From Streptomyces qaidamensis (GTDB lineage Bacteria > Actinomycetota > Actinomycetes > Streptomycetales > Streptomycetaceae): a stretch of 64,000 nucleotides of DNA. Location of the stretch: NCBI RefSeq assembly GCF_001611795.1, contig NZ_CP015098.1, forward strand, positions 6,634,001 through 6,698,000. The letters run 5' to 3'. The translations under genes were made by a program, and so were the position numbers. The first letter of the stretch is position 1, and the number at the start of each line of letters is the position of its first letter. This document shows, piece by piece, positions 17,627 through 26,079 of this stretch. The notes under the pieces were generated by a model that made no database searches, was not told the DNA's origin, and saw only the letters and a list, made by a program, of their open reading frames with translations.

Positions 17627-19141
17627 GTGGCGGAGTCCACCCATGGGGGTTGTGCGTCGGAGGAGGCCGCTGTGGGGCGTACGCAGGTGAAATCCCTCCC
17701 AGGCGGAGCCGTTGACGCCACCGCGCTCGCATCGCGCAACGGGCCCGAGGCAATCCTGCGCCGCCAAGCCGCGCGCGAACCCGCCGCCCGGACCTACGCC
17801 CGGGCCCTGCCGATCGTTCCGGTGCGAGCGCGGGGACTGACGATCGAGGGCGCGGACGGCCGCCGCTACCTGGACTGCCTCTCCGGCGCCGGCACCCTCG
17901 CCCTCGGCCACAACCACCCGGTCGTCCTGGAGGCCATCCGCAAGGTCCTCGACTCCGGCGCACCCCTGAACGCCCTTGATCTGGCGACACCCGCGAAGGA
18001 TGCCTTCCTCGCCGAGCTGTACCTCACCCTCCCGCCAGGCATCGCCGAGCGAGCACGAGTGCGCTTCTGCGGACCGGCCGGCAGCGAAGCCGTCGAGACC
18101 GCCTACGCGCTGGTACGCGCGGCGACCGGTCGGAGCGGCCTCCTTGCGTTCACCGGCTCCGGGCGCGGAACTACCGGCATGGTCCTCGGCGGCACCTTGG
18201 CGGACACCCCGGACCCGCGGGTCGCCCGCCTGCCCTACCCGCAGGACTACCGCTGCCCCTTCGGCGTCGGGGGCGAGCGTGGCGCCGACCTCGCCGCCCG
18301 CTGGACCGAGTCCCTCCTCGACGACCCCGGGCCCGGGGTGCCGCTGCCCGCGGGGATGATCGTCGAGCCCGTCCAGAGTGAGGGCGGCGTGATCCCCGCA
18401 CCGCACGCCTGGTTGCGGCGCATGCGGCAGCTCACCGCCGACCGGTCCATCCCGCTGATCGTCGACGAGATCCACACCGGCGTGGGCCGGACCGGCGCTT
18501 TCTGGGCGGTGGAGCACAGCGGTGTGACCCCCGACGTGATGGTGCTCTCCAAGGCCATCGGCGGCAGCCTGCCGCTGGCCGTCGTGGTCTACCGCGACGA
18601 CCTCGACATCGCGGAGCCCGGTGCCCCCGTCGGCACCTTCCCCGGCAACCAGCTCGCCGTCGCCGCCGGCACGGCAACCCTCGCCCACGTCCGCGAGAAC
18701 GCCCTCGCCGAGCGCGCGGCGACCCTGGGGCAGCACATGCTGGGCCAATTGCAGGAACTCACCTCGGAGTTGGCGTGCGTGGGGGATGTGCGGGGGCGGG
18801 GACTGATGATCGGGGTCGAGCTGGTGGATCCGGAGGCGGAGGGGGACTCCGTTTTCTCGGGCGCTCCTAGTGCTGTGGAGGGCGGCGTGGCGGCATCGGT
18901 CATGCCGCGCAGCGGACGCCACCCCTTGCCCGCTGCCCCCGAACTGGCCGCTGCGGTCCAGCAGGAGTGCCTGCGGCGCGGCCTCATCGTCGGACTCGGC
19001 GGCCGTCACGCCAGCGTCGTACAACTGCTGCCCCCTCTGACCCTCACCGATGAACAAGCGGCCGCCGTACTGGACCGCTTGGCTGACGCCGTCCGGACAG
19101 CGGCTCGATGCCGTGGGGGTGGCCCGGCAGCCGCACCCTGA
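17627..19141 (+). CDS. Class III aminotransferase, diaminobutyrate aminotransferase-like (siderophore)
   Basis: 504 aa PLP enzyme, expected to make 2,4-diaminobutyrate from aspartate semialdehyde for a hydroxamate/citrate-type siderophore. Motifs: LDCLSGAGTLALGHNHP near residue 85, the cofactor Asp in LIVDEIHTGVGRTG (about 285), and the Schiff-base Lys in VLSKAIGGSLP (about 308). GTG at 17627 has GGGAGG upstream. Relative to relatives, about 35 residues at 405-440 (after MIGVELVDPEAEG) look like an extra loop. It leads the three-gene cluster with an NIS synthetase and an acyltransferase. The product assignment rests on this context. Confidence 0.82.
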   Translation: MAESTHGGCASEEAAVGRTQVKSLPGGAVDATALASRNGPEAILRRQAAREPAARTYARALPIVPVRARGLTIEGADGRRYLDCLSGAGTLALGHNHPVVLEAIRKVLDSGAPLNALDLATPAKDAFLAELYLTLPPGIAERARVRFCGPAGSEAVETAYALVRAATGRSGLLAFTGSGRGTTGMVLGGTLADTPDPRVARLPYPQDYRCPFGVGGERGADLAARWTESLLDDPGPGVPLPAGMIVEPVQSEGGVIPAPHAWLRRMRQLTADRSIPLIVDEIHTGVGRTGAFWAVEHSGVTPDVMVLSKAIGGSLPLAVVVYRDDLDIAEPGAPVGTFPGNQLAVAAGTATLAHVRENALAERAATLGQHMLGQLQELTSELACVGDVRGRGLMIGVELVDPEAEGDSVFSGAPSAVEGGVAASVMPRSGRHPLPAAPELAAAVQQECLRRGLIVGLGGRHASVVQLLPPLTLTDEQAAAVLDRLADAVRTAARCRGGGPAAAP

Positions 19142-19573
19142 GCCGCGGTGAGCTTCTACGGCACCGGAGTCGCGCGGTGCCCGCGCGAGGCGTCTTCCCT
19201 CAGCCGCCTGCCTGCCTGCCGTGTCTGCCTGCCCGCCCGCCCTGTGTCTGCCTGCCGGCTGTCTGTTCGCCAGCCGCCTGTCTGTCAGCCGCCTGGATGT
19301 CAGCAGCCCGTCTGTCAGCCGCCTGGCGCGCCATGAGCTCGCACGCCCGCAGTCGGCACGGACAACAAGCCCGCACGACCACAGCCCGTATGACCAACAA
19401 GCCCGCACGCCCAGAACCCCCCATCACAGCCCGCGCGCCGCTCCCTGGCGCCGCGCAGCCAGGCCCCGAGTGAGGCTCCTCCGCAGCCAACGCAGCCAAC
19501 GCAGCCAACGCAGCCAACGCAGCCAACGCAGCCAACGCCAGCATGATCCGGACCACCCCAAGAGGTACCCGCC
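19142..19573. other. 432-bp repeat-rich intergenic region in siderophore cluster
   Basis: No supported gene. The left part (19200-19330) is built of degenerate CTGCCTGC and GTCTGTCAGCCGCCTG units. The right part is the seven-copy 9-mer described separately. The strand composition is strongly pyrimidine-biased in the first half and changes to A/C-rich (agccaac) in the second. Confidence 0.6.
19482..19544. repeat. Nine-base tandem repeat (CGCAGCCAA)x7
   Basis: Seven exact head-to-tail copies occupy 63 bp, ending 30 bp before the siderophore synthetase start. Unit length 9 would keep frame if translated, but no start or ribosome site supports translation through it. Confidence 0.95.
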
Positions 19574-21568
19574 GTGAACGCCACCCCCCCCCCCCCCCCC
19601 GACTCGCACACCCCGACGCCTGGACAAGGCTCCGTCGGCGCCCGGCCGTCTGGGATGTCACCGAACCCGCGGGTCCCTCATCAGCGGCCGATGGCGAAAT
19701 TTGCCCAGGGGCTGAGCCAGGGCCATGGCCCTGACCCTCTGACGCATTCCGACCCGCACACCGTCGCCCAGGCCGCCACCGTGGAGAACCTGCTCCGCTG
19801 CTGGGCGCGCGAGACCAACCAGTACGCCCCGGCCGACGGCCTGCTGCGCATCCCCCTTCCCGTCAGCGGCACGGCCTTGTCCGCCCCGGTCCGCTACTGG
19901 TCTCCGACGAGCTGGCACCGCTTCGGCCCACCTCGTCTGGCCGACGCTCCCGACAGCGCCCCACCGGTCGACGCCCTCACGCTCGCCGCCCTGCTCACCA
20001 GGGAGATGTCTGCAGACGGCCCTGGCGACGACCGCGCACACGACTCCTTCCCCATGGCCACCCCCAGCCCCATCACCGCCGGCCTCGGCGACGGCACCGA
20101 GCTCGTCTCGGGCGTTGCCGACTCCCTCCGACGCGTCGCCGGCTTCGTCGCCGCCCGGCGGGAACGACCGGCCGACGGTCCCGACCCCTTCCTGTCAGCG
20201 GAGCAGGCACTCCTCCTCGGACACCCCCTGCACCCGACCCCGAAGAGCCGCGAAGGTCTCTCCGAGGCGCAAGCCCTCCTGTACTCACCCGAGTCGCGCG
20301 GCTCGTTCCCGTTGCACTGGATGGCTGTCGCTCCTTCCGTCCTCGCCACCGACTCCTCCTGGACCGAACGCGGCCGCCCTGTCGCCGCCCCCCGGCTCAC
20401 CGCCCGCCTCGCCGGTCCCGCCCCGGCGCTGCCGGACGAGTACGTCCTGCTGCCCCTGCACCCCTGGCAGGCACACGAGATCCGCCACCGGCCGGAGACA
20501 GCTGCCCTGCTCGACGCCGGACTGCTCCGAGACCTCGGCACCAGCGGCCCTCGCTGGCATCCCACCTCCTCCGTGCGAACCGTCTACCGCACCCATGCCC
20601 CCGCGATGCTCAAGCTCTCCCTGGGCCTGCGCATCACCAACTCCCGTCGCGAGAACCTCCGCAAGGAACTTCATCGCGGCGTCGAGGTCCACCGCCTGCT
20701 CCGCAGCGGCCTCGCACAGCAGTGGCGGGCCGCGCACCCGGACTTCGACATCGTTCGGGACCCCGCCTGGCTCGCCGTCGACACACCCGACGGAGCCCCG
20801 GTGCCCGGCCTGGACGTGGTGATCCGCCACAACCCGTTCAGCCTCTCGGACGATGTCTCCTGTGTCGCCGGCCTCGTCTCGCCACGCCCGTGCTCGCCGA
20901 CCCTGCCTGAGGACCCGCCAGGACACTCGGCCGAGCACGACCCGGCCTTGCGATCCCGGCTCGCCGAGGTCGTCACGCGTCTTGCCCGGCGCACCGGCCG
21001 CCCCCGTGGAGCCGTCGCCGTCGAGTGGTTCCTGCGCTACCTCGCCCATGTGGTGCGCCCCGTCCTCTGGCTGGACGGCGAGGCCGGTATCGCCCTGGAG
21101 GCACACCAGCAGAACACCCTGCTTCTGCTGGACCCAGACGGCTGGCCCACGGGAGGCCGCTACCGCGACAACCAGGGCTACTACTTCCGCGAGTCGCGGC
21201 GCGTGGAGCTCGACACCCGGTTGCCCGGGATCGGAGAGCGGAGCGACACATTCGTAGGTGACGAGGTCACCGACGAGCGCCTCGTGTACTACCTGGTGGT
21301 CAACAACGTGTTCGGCCTCATCGGCGGGTTCGGCTCCCAAGGGCTGGCCGACGAGCGGCTGCTGCTCGCCGCCTTCCGCCGTTTCCTTTCAAACGCGGCC
21401 TCCGGTCCGGCCCGGTTGCGCAGCTCGCTGCCCGCCCGGCTGCTCGACTCGCCCGTCCTGCGCTGCAAGGCCAACCTTCTGACCCGGCTGCACGGCCTCG
21501 ACGAACTGGTCGGCCCGGTCGACAGCCAGTCCGTCTACGTGAGCATCGCCAACCCCCTGCACTCCTGA
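19574..21568 (+). CDS. IucA/IucC-family NRPS-independent siderophore synthetase
   Basis: 664 aa ATP-dependent ligase that condenses a carboxylate such as citrate with an amine or alcohol. Conserved features: GHPLHPTPKSREG near residue 217 (ATP-binding), LPLHPWQAHEIRH near 295, LKLSLGLRITNSRREN near 345, and ALEAHQQNTLLLLD near 505. The GTG at 19574 has AGAGG before it, but the fourth to ninth codons are made from a run of 17 C (19584-19600) encoding a proline string, so a one-base slip would abolish this start. In-frame ATGs at 19655 and 19691 could serve instead. Neighbours are the aminotransferase and the AlcB-like acyltransferase. Confidence 0.88.
   Translation: MNATPPPPPDSHTPTPGQGSVGARPSGMSPNPRVPHQRPMAKFAQGLSQGHGPDPLTHSDPHTVAQAATVENLLRCWARETNQYAPADGLLRIPLPVSGTALSAPVRYWSPTSWHRFGPPRLADAPDSAPPVDALTLAALLTREMSADGPGDDRAHDSFPMATPSPITAGLGDGTELVSGVADSLRRVAGFVAARRERPADGPDPFLSAEQALLLGHPLHPTPKSREGLSEAQALLYSPESRGSFPLHWMAVAPSVLATDSSWTERGRPVAAPRLTARLAGPAPALPDEYVLLPLHPWQAHEIRHRPETAALLDAGLLRDLGTSGPRWHPTSSVRTVYRTHAPAMLKLSLGLRITNSRRENLRKELHRGVEVHRLLRSGLAQQWRAAHPDFDIVRDPAWLAVDTPDGAPVPGLDVVIRHNPFSLSDDVSCVAGLVSPRPCSPTLPEDPPGHSAEHDPALRSRLAEVVTRLARRTGRPRGAVAVEWFLRYLAHVVRPVLWLDGEAGIALEAHQQNTLLLLDPDGWPTGGRYRDNQGYYFRESRRVELDTRLPGIGERSDTFVGDEVTDERLVYYLVVNNVFGLIGGFGSQGLADERLLLAAFRRFLSNAASGPARLRSSLPARLLDSPVLRCKANLLTRLHGLDELVGPVDSQSVYVSIANPLHS
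19584..19600. repeat. Poly-C tract of 17
   Basis: Seventeen C in a row begin 10 bp into the siderophore synthetase reading frame. At this length in the assembled sequence the gene is in frame. Confidence 0.9.
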
Positions 21569-21654
21569 CCACCCTGATCGACGCTGACCACGACTGAACC
21601 TCCTTCATCTCCTCCCTGAGGACACGCCCCACCACCTACCGAGAGGAGCGTTTG

Positions 21655-22431
21655 GTGCCTCCCTCCGACCCGATCGCCGCGACCGGTATCACCGCCCCTG
21701 TCACGACTGACGTGGTCTCCGGTGCCCGGTCCCGTGCCGTCCCCGGTGCCGGCATCGGGGACGCATCGGCTCCCGGCGCAGTGCCCGGCACGCCTCCGCC
21801 ACGAGCGGGCAGGCACGAGAATCTCCTCGACGACCTCCTCGACCGTGTCGCCGAATGGGGTCCGGCCCACACGCCTGCAGGCGAGTTCCACCTCGTCCCC
21901 GCGCGCATCGATCACGACCTTCCGCTCATCAGCCGTTGGATGAACGACCCCATAGCCGCGGCGTTCTGGGGGCTGTCCGGACCGCAGGACGTGGTCGAGC
22001 ACCACTTGCGGACCCAGCTCGCCGGCGACGGGCGCAGCGTGCCGTGCGTCGGTCTACTGGACGGAACACCGATGAGCTACTGGGAGATCTACCGGGCGGA
22101 TCTCGACCCGCTGGCCCGCCATTACCCGGCCAGGCCTCATGACACCGGGATCCACCTTCTGATCGGTGCGGTCGCGAACCGGGGGCGTGGTCTCGGCGGT
22201 CTGCTGCTGCGAACCGTGGCCGATCTCGTTCTCGCGCGGCGGCCCTCCTGCGCACGCGTCATCGCGGAACCTGACATTCGCAACACCCCCTCCATCGCCG
22301 CTTTTCTGACCGCCGGCTTCCGGCTCTCCGCCGAGGTCGACCTGCCCGCCAAGCGGGCCGCCCTCATGGTCCGAGACCGGTCCCTCCGGCTCCTTCCAAT
22401 AGCACTGTGTAACCGCGCCATCACTCATTGA
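21655..22431 (+). CDS. AlcB/RhbD-type GNAT acyltransferase (siderophore)
   Basis: 258 aa. The first 80 residues are Pro/Ala-rich and variable. The GNAT fold follows: FHLVPARIDHDLPLISRWMN (about 85), then PMSYWEIYRADLDPLARHY, the HLLIGAVANRGRGLGGLLLR acetyl-CoA loop (about 170) and EPDIRNTPSIAAFLTAGF. These match IucB/AlcB enzymes that acylate N-hydroxylated amines in hydroxamate siderophores. GTG at 21655 is 6 nt after GAGAGGAG. It follows the NIS synthetase by 86 bp. No amine N-monooxygenase gene, normally the partner, is in the window. Confidence 0.82.
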   Translation: MPPSDPIAATGITAPVTTDVVSGARSRAVPGAGIGDASAPGAVPGTPPPRAGRHENLLDDLLDRVAEWGPAHTPAGEFHLVPARIDHDLPLISRWMNDPIAAAFWGLSGPQDVVEHHLRTQLAGDGRSVPCVGLLDGTPMSYWEIYRADLDPLARHYPARPHDTGIHLLIGAVANRGRGLGGLLLRTVADLVLARRPSCARVIAEPDIRNTPSIAAFLTAGFRLSAEVDLPAKRAALMVRDRSLRLLPIALCNRAITH

Positions 22432-22642
22432 ACGCGGCCCGTCCCGCCGCAGTTCCCGTCTGCCGCGCGAATCTTTGGAGCGGCTTCGCCACGACCTCGC
22501 CCTCGCAGTCGGCCACTCACCCACCCACCCGCCATGCCCCCGAGGAGCCCACGGTCTTGATCCCGTCCCCCGCCCCCGCCCCCGCCCCCACCCTCGCCTT
22601 GATCACCCGTTTGTCAGTGCAGGGTCGTAGGGTGGTCGGGCT
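22432..22642. other. Intergenic, C-rich, with (CCCCCG) repeats
   Basis: About four CCCCCG/CCCCCA hexamers lie at roughly 22567-22594. TAGGGT at 22628-22633, 9 nt before the dinG ATG, is the likely -10 of that gene. No gene is visible. Confidence 0.5.
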
Positions 22643-24619
22643 ATGACGAAGCCCTCACTCCCCGAACTCCTGCATGCTGCCGTCACTGCCGTCGGCGGCA
22701 CGGAGCGCCCAGGTCAGGTGGCCATGGCCGAAGCCGTCGAGGAAGCGATCGACGACGGCTCCCACCTGCTGGTCCAGGCCGGCACCGGTACCGGCAAGTC
22801 GCTGGGGTACCTGGTACCCGCGCTGGCGCAGGGGGAGCGGGTGGTCGTCGCGACCGCCACCCTGGCCCTGCAGCGCCAGCTGGTGGAGCGCGACCTGCCG
22901 AGAACGGTCGAGTCGCTGCACCCCCTGCTGCGCCGCCGTCCGGAGTTCGCGATGCTCAAGGGCCGGTCGAACTACCTCTGCCTGCACCGGCTGCACGAAG
23001 GGGTCCCGCAGGACGAGGAGGAGGGCCTCTTCGACCAGTTCGAGGCCGCCGCGCCCACCAGCAAACTGGGCCAGGACCTGCTGCGGGTGCGCGACTGGGC
23101 CGACGAGACCGAGACCGGCGACCGTGACGACCTCACGCCCGGCATCTCGGACCGGGCCTGGGCGCAGGTGTCGGTGTCGTCGAGGGAGTGCCTGGGTGCC
23201 TCGAAGTGCGCGTACGGCGCCGAGTGCTTCGCCGAGATGGCCCGCGAACGGGCGAAGCTCGCCGAGGTCGTCGTCACCAACCACGCGCTGCTCGCGATCG
23301 ACGCCATCGAAGGCGCCCCGGTCCTCCCACAGCACGAGGTGCTGATCGTCGACGAGGCGCACGAACTGGTTTCCCGGGTCACCGGAGTCGCCACCGGCGA
23401 GCTCACCCCCGGCCAGGTCAACCGCGCGGTGCGCCGTGCCGCGAAACTCGTCAACGAGAAGGCCGCCGACCAGCTCCAGACCGCCGCCGAGGGTTTCGAG
23501 CGTCTGATGGAGCTGGCGCTGCCGGGCCGCCTGGAGGAGATTCCCGAGGACCTTGGGTATGCCCTCATGGCGCTGCGGGATGCGTGCCGCACGGTCATCT
23601 CCGGGATCGGCGCGACCCGCGACAAATCCGTCCAGGACGAGGACGCTGTCCGCAAGCAGGCCCTCGCCTCCGTGGAGAACGTGCACGACGTGGCGGAGCG
23701 CATCACGAACGGCTCCGAGTGGGACGTGGTCTGGTACGAGCGCCACGACCGTTTCGGTGCCTCCCTGCGTGTCGCCCCCATGTCCGTCTCCGGACTGCTG
23801 CGGGAGAAGCTCTTCGCGGACCGCTCCGTGGTCCTGACGTCGGCGACGCTGAAACTGGGCGGCGACTTCAACGGCGTTGGTGCCTCCCTGGGCCTCGCCC
23901 CCGAAGGCACCGAAGGTGACGACGTCCCGCAGTGGAAGGGCATCGACGTCGGCTCGCCCTTCGACTACCGCAAGCAGGGCATCCTGTACGTCGCCAAGCA
24001 CCTGGCCCGTCCCGCGCGGGACGGCGATCGTGCGGACATGCTCGACGAGCTCACGGAGCTGATCCAGGCGGCGGGCGGCCGTACCCTCGGCCTGTTCTCC
24101 TCGATGCGGGGCGCCCAGCTGGCCGCCGAGGAGCTGCGTTCCCGGATCCCCGAGTATCCGATCCTTCTGCAGGGCGAAGAGACACTCGGTGAGCTGATCA
24201 AGAACTTCGCGGCCGATCCGAAGACCTGCCTCTTCGGCACGCTGTCGCTCTGGCAGGGTGTGGATGTCCCGGGGCCCAGCTGCCAGTTGGTCGTCATGGA
24301 CAAGATTCCGTTCCCGCGCCCTGACGACCCCCTGATGAGCGCCCGCCAGAAGGCCGTCGAGGAGGCGGGCGGCAACGGCTTCATGGCGGTCGCCGCCACC
24401 CATGCGGCACTCCTCATGGCCCAGGGCGCCGGCCGTCTCGTTCGGGCGTCTGGGGACCGCGGAGTGGTCGCCGTCCTCGACCAGCGTCTGGCGACGGCCC
24501 GGTACGGGGGGTACCTGAAGGCGTCACTGCCCGACTTCTGGTTCACCACGGACCGTAACCAGGTACGGAAGTCGCTGGCGGCCATCGACGCGGCTGCCCT
24601 GCAGTCGGAAGACGAGTGA
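22643..24619 (+). CDS. DinG/XPD-family ATP-dependent DNA helicase
   Basis: 658 aa superfamily 2 5'-3' helicase with an iron-sulfur cluster. Walker A is QAGTGTGKSLGYLVP near residue 52 and the DEAH box is VLIVDEAHEL near 236. Four cysteines that would hold the 4Fe-4S cluster lie between them (one in SNYLCLHRL, three in SRECLGASKCAYGAECF). C-terminal motifs include LTSATLKLGG, GLFSSMRGAQ, FGTLSLWQGVDVPG (motif V) and QGAGRLVRASGDRG (motif VI). Closer to YoaA/DinG than to XPB. It converges on lexA; no SOS box is seen in its promoter, so LexA control is not supported by sequence. Confidence 0.93.
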   Translation: MTKPSLPELLHAAVTAVGGTERPGQVAMAEAVEEAIDDGSHLLVQAGTGTGKSLGYLVPALAQGERVVVATATLALQRQLVERDLPRTVESLHPLLRRRPEFAMLKGRSNYLCLHRLHEGVPQDEEEGLFDQFEAAAPTSKLGQDLLRVRDWADETETGDRDDLTPGISDRAWAQVSVSSRECLGASKCAYGAECFAEMARERAKLAEVVVTNHALLAIDAIEGAPVLPQHEVLIVDEAHELVSRVTGVATGELTPGQVNRAVRRAAKLVNEKAADQLQTAAEGFERLMELALPGRLEEIPEDLGYALMALRDACRTVISGIGATRDKSVQDEDAVRKQALASVENVHDVAERITNGSEWDVVWYERHDRFGASLRVAPMSVSGLLREKLFADRSVVLTSATLKLGGDFNGVGASLGLAPEGTEGDDVPQWKGIDVGSPFDYRKQGILYVAKHLARPARDGDRADMLDELTELIQAAGGRTLGLFSSMRGAQLAAEELRSRIPEYPILLQGEETLGELIKNFAADPKTCLFGTLSLWQGVDVPGPSCQLVVMDKIPFPRPDDPLMSARQKAVEEAGGNGFMAVAATHAALLMAQGAGRLVRASGDRGVVAVLDQRLATARYGGYLKASLPDFWFTTDRNQVRKSLAAIDAAALQSEDE

Positions 24620-24663
24620 GCTGTGGGGGTGGGCCGCGGCCCACCCCCACAGCTCACTCGTCT
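24610..24663. terminator. 54-nt perfect palindrome, bidirectional terminator
   Basis: A 27-bp perfect inverted repeat with no spacer (centre between 24636 and 24637). It starts within the last codons of dinG (the stop is inside the left arm). It lies between the convergent dinG and lexA genes. Confidence 0.85.
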
Positions 24664-24706
24664 CCGGAGCTGAACCGCGGTCCGACCAACGGCCCGGGAC
24701 AGCGCA

Positions 24707-24740
24707 GGGCCCCGGAACCGGCGCAGGGGTTCCGGGGCCC
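24707..24740. terminator. 13-bp stem hairpin downstream of lexA
   Basis: GGGCCCCGGAACC and GGTTCCGGGGCCC are perfectly complementary across an 8-nt loop. Confidence 0.75.
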
Positions 24741-24747
24741 GGTCTGA

Positions 24748-24770
24748 GGGCGGGCCCGAGCGGCCCGCCC
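24748..24770. terminator. 9-bp stem hairpin next to lexA stop
   Basis: GGGCGGGCC and GGCCCGCCC pair across a 5-nt loop, 17 bp beyond the lexA stop. It is the first of three consecutive hairpins in the lexA direction. Confidence 0.65.
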
Positions 24771-24786
24771 GACTCGGTGCGCGGTG

Positions 24787-25566
24787 TCAGACGCGCCGCA
24801 GTACGGCCACCACCTTGCCGAGGATGGTCGCGTCGTCGCCGGGGATCGGCTCGTAGGCCGCGTTGTGCGGCAGGAGCCAGACATGGCCGTCCTCGCGCTT
24901 GAAGCGCTTGACGGTGGCTTCGCCGTCGAGCATCGCGGCCACGATGTCGCCGTTCTCGGCGACCGGCTGACGGCGCACCGTGACCCAGTCGCCGTCGCAG
25001 ATCGCAGCCTCGATCATCGAGTCACCCACGACCTTGAGGACGAACAGCTCACCGTCGCCGACGAGCTGGCGGGGGAGAGGGAAGACGTCCTCGACGGATT
25101 CCTCGGCGAGGATCGGGCCACCGGCGGCGATCCGGCCGACCAGCGGCACGTATGACGCGGCCGGCTTGCCCGCCGTGTCCGTGGGCTGCACCGAGGCGGC
25201 CTGGTCGGAACCGCGCACCTCGTAGGCGCGCGGGCGGTGCGGGTCGCGGCGCAGGAAGCCCTTGCGCTCCAGGGCCATCAGCTGGTGTGCGACGGAGGAG
25301 GTGCTGGAGAGGCCGACGGCCTGACCGATCTCCCGCATCGACGGCGGGTAGCCCCGTCGCTGCACCGAGTCCCTGATGACCTCGATCACGCGGCGCTGGC
25401 GATCGGTGAGTCCGGAGCTGTCTGCCCGGATGCCCGGAGGTCGGCCCGGCAGGGAGCGCTTGTGCCCCTCAGGGTTCGTGGCTTCGTTCATCGCATGCAC
25501 CGGCTCCAGTCGGCCCTGGGAGTGGTCCTGGGCAGCGATGGCGGCACTGTCTGCGGTGGTGGTCAC
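24787..25566 (-). CDS. lexA: SOS repressor LexA
   Basis: 259 aa. The N-terminal winged helix (about 50-120) reads LTDRQRRVIEVIRDSVQRRG then PPSMREIGQAVGLSSTSSV. The self-cleavage Ala-Gly is in VGRIAAGGPI, the nucleophile Ser in VVGDSMIEAAI and the general-base Lys in GEATVKRFKRE, so autoproteolysis should be intact. About 50 extra N-terminal residues precede the HTH, as in other streptomycetes. GTG at 25566 with GAGAGGGG upstream is preferred. An SOS box sits about 62 bp upstream, so the gene is self-regulated. Confidence 0.96.
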   Translation of the reverse strand: MTTTADSAAIAAQDHSQGRLEPVHAMNEATNPEGHKRSLPGRPPGIRADSSGLTDRQRRVIEVIRDSVQRRGYPPSMREIGQAVGLSSTSSVAHQLMALERKGFLRRDPHRPRAYEVRGSDQAASVQPTDTAGKPAASYVPLVGRIAAGGPILAEESVEDVFPLPRQLVGDGELFVLKVVGDSMIEAAICDGDWVTVRRQPVAENGDIVAAMLDGEATVKRFKREDGHVWLLPHNAAYEPIPGDDATILGKVVAVLRRV

Positions 25567-25627
25567 GTCGGCCCCTCTCGATGGTCTCCCTGCTGGACAA
25601 CGGTAGTTGCTTTCGAAAGGTTGCGCC

Positions 25628-25639
25628 AAACACACGTTC
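25628..25639 (-). promoter_or_regulatory. LexA-binding SOS box
   Basis: On the minus strand GAACGTGTGTTT matches the actinobacterial/Bacillus-type consensus GAAC-N4-GTTY. It is 62 bp before the lexA start codon. Confidence 0.8.
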
Positions 25640-26035
25640 GAGTGAAAAATCGCGAATCAACGGACGCGATCATGTGTCCGGGTGTATTGGCAGCCGTGCC
25701 ACCTGGCGGGCAAAAGGGCTCATTGCTGTACTCTTCACCGCCGGGGTGATCACTTCGTGGACTGGTGCCCCAGTCTGCCATCCGGCATTCCCCTGGCCCG
25801 GGAGCAGCCCTCATCTGTGCGGGAGTCCCACGTCCCCTCCCCGCGGCGCCCACGGTATCTCCGCATGTGCCGCGGCGATACGGCTGTGCCGGAACGGATG
25901 CGGCCGTGTCCCGGATGGAGCCGTCGGCGGCGGTGCCTCCGGAGGTGCGCGGGGTCGGTGCGGCTCGACCCGCCGCACGCCACCTGCGCCTACGTGCGCG
26001 ACACGCGGGAACGGCCTGGATGTATGAGCCAATCC

Positions 26036-26048
26036 CCACATCTAGTGG
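26036..26048. promoter_or_regulatory. NrdR box 1
   Basis: CCACATCTAGTGG, a near palindrome similar to the NrdR consensus CACTATATATAGTG in its outer bases. Its centre is 31 bp from box 2. Confidence 0.6.
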
Positions 26049-26066
26049 TTGGATTGCGGCGGCAGC

Positions 26067-26079
26067 CCAGAAGTTGTGG
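26067..26079. promoter_or_regulatory. NrdR box 2
   Basis: CCAGAAGTTGTGG, weaker than box 1 but placed three helical turns from it, the arrangement reported for NrdR-controlled ribonucleotide reductase promoters. Confidence 0.5.

Noticed and set aside
19482..19544. CRISPR-like array
   Set aside because: Repeats are 9 bp and contiguous without spacers; there are no cas genes.
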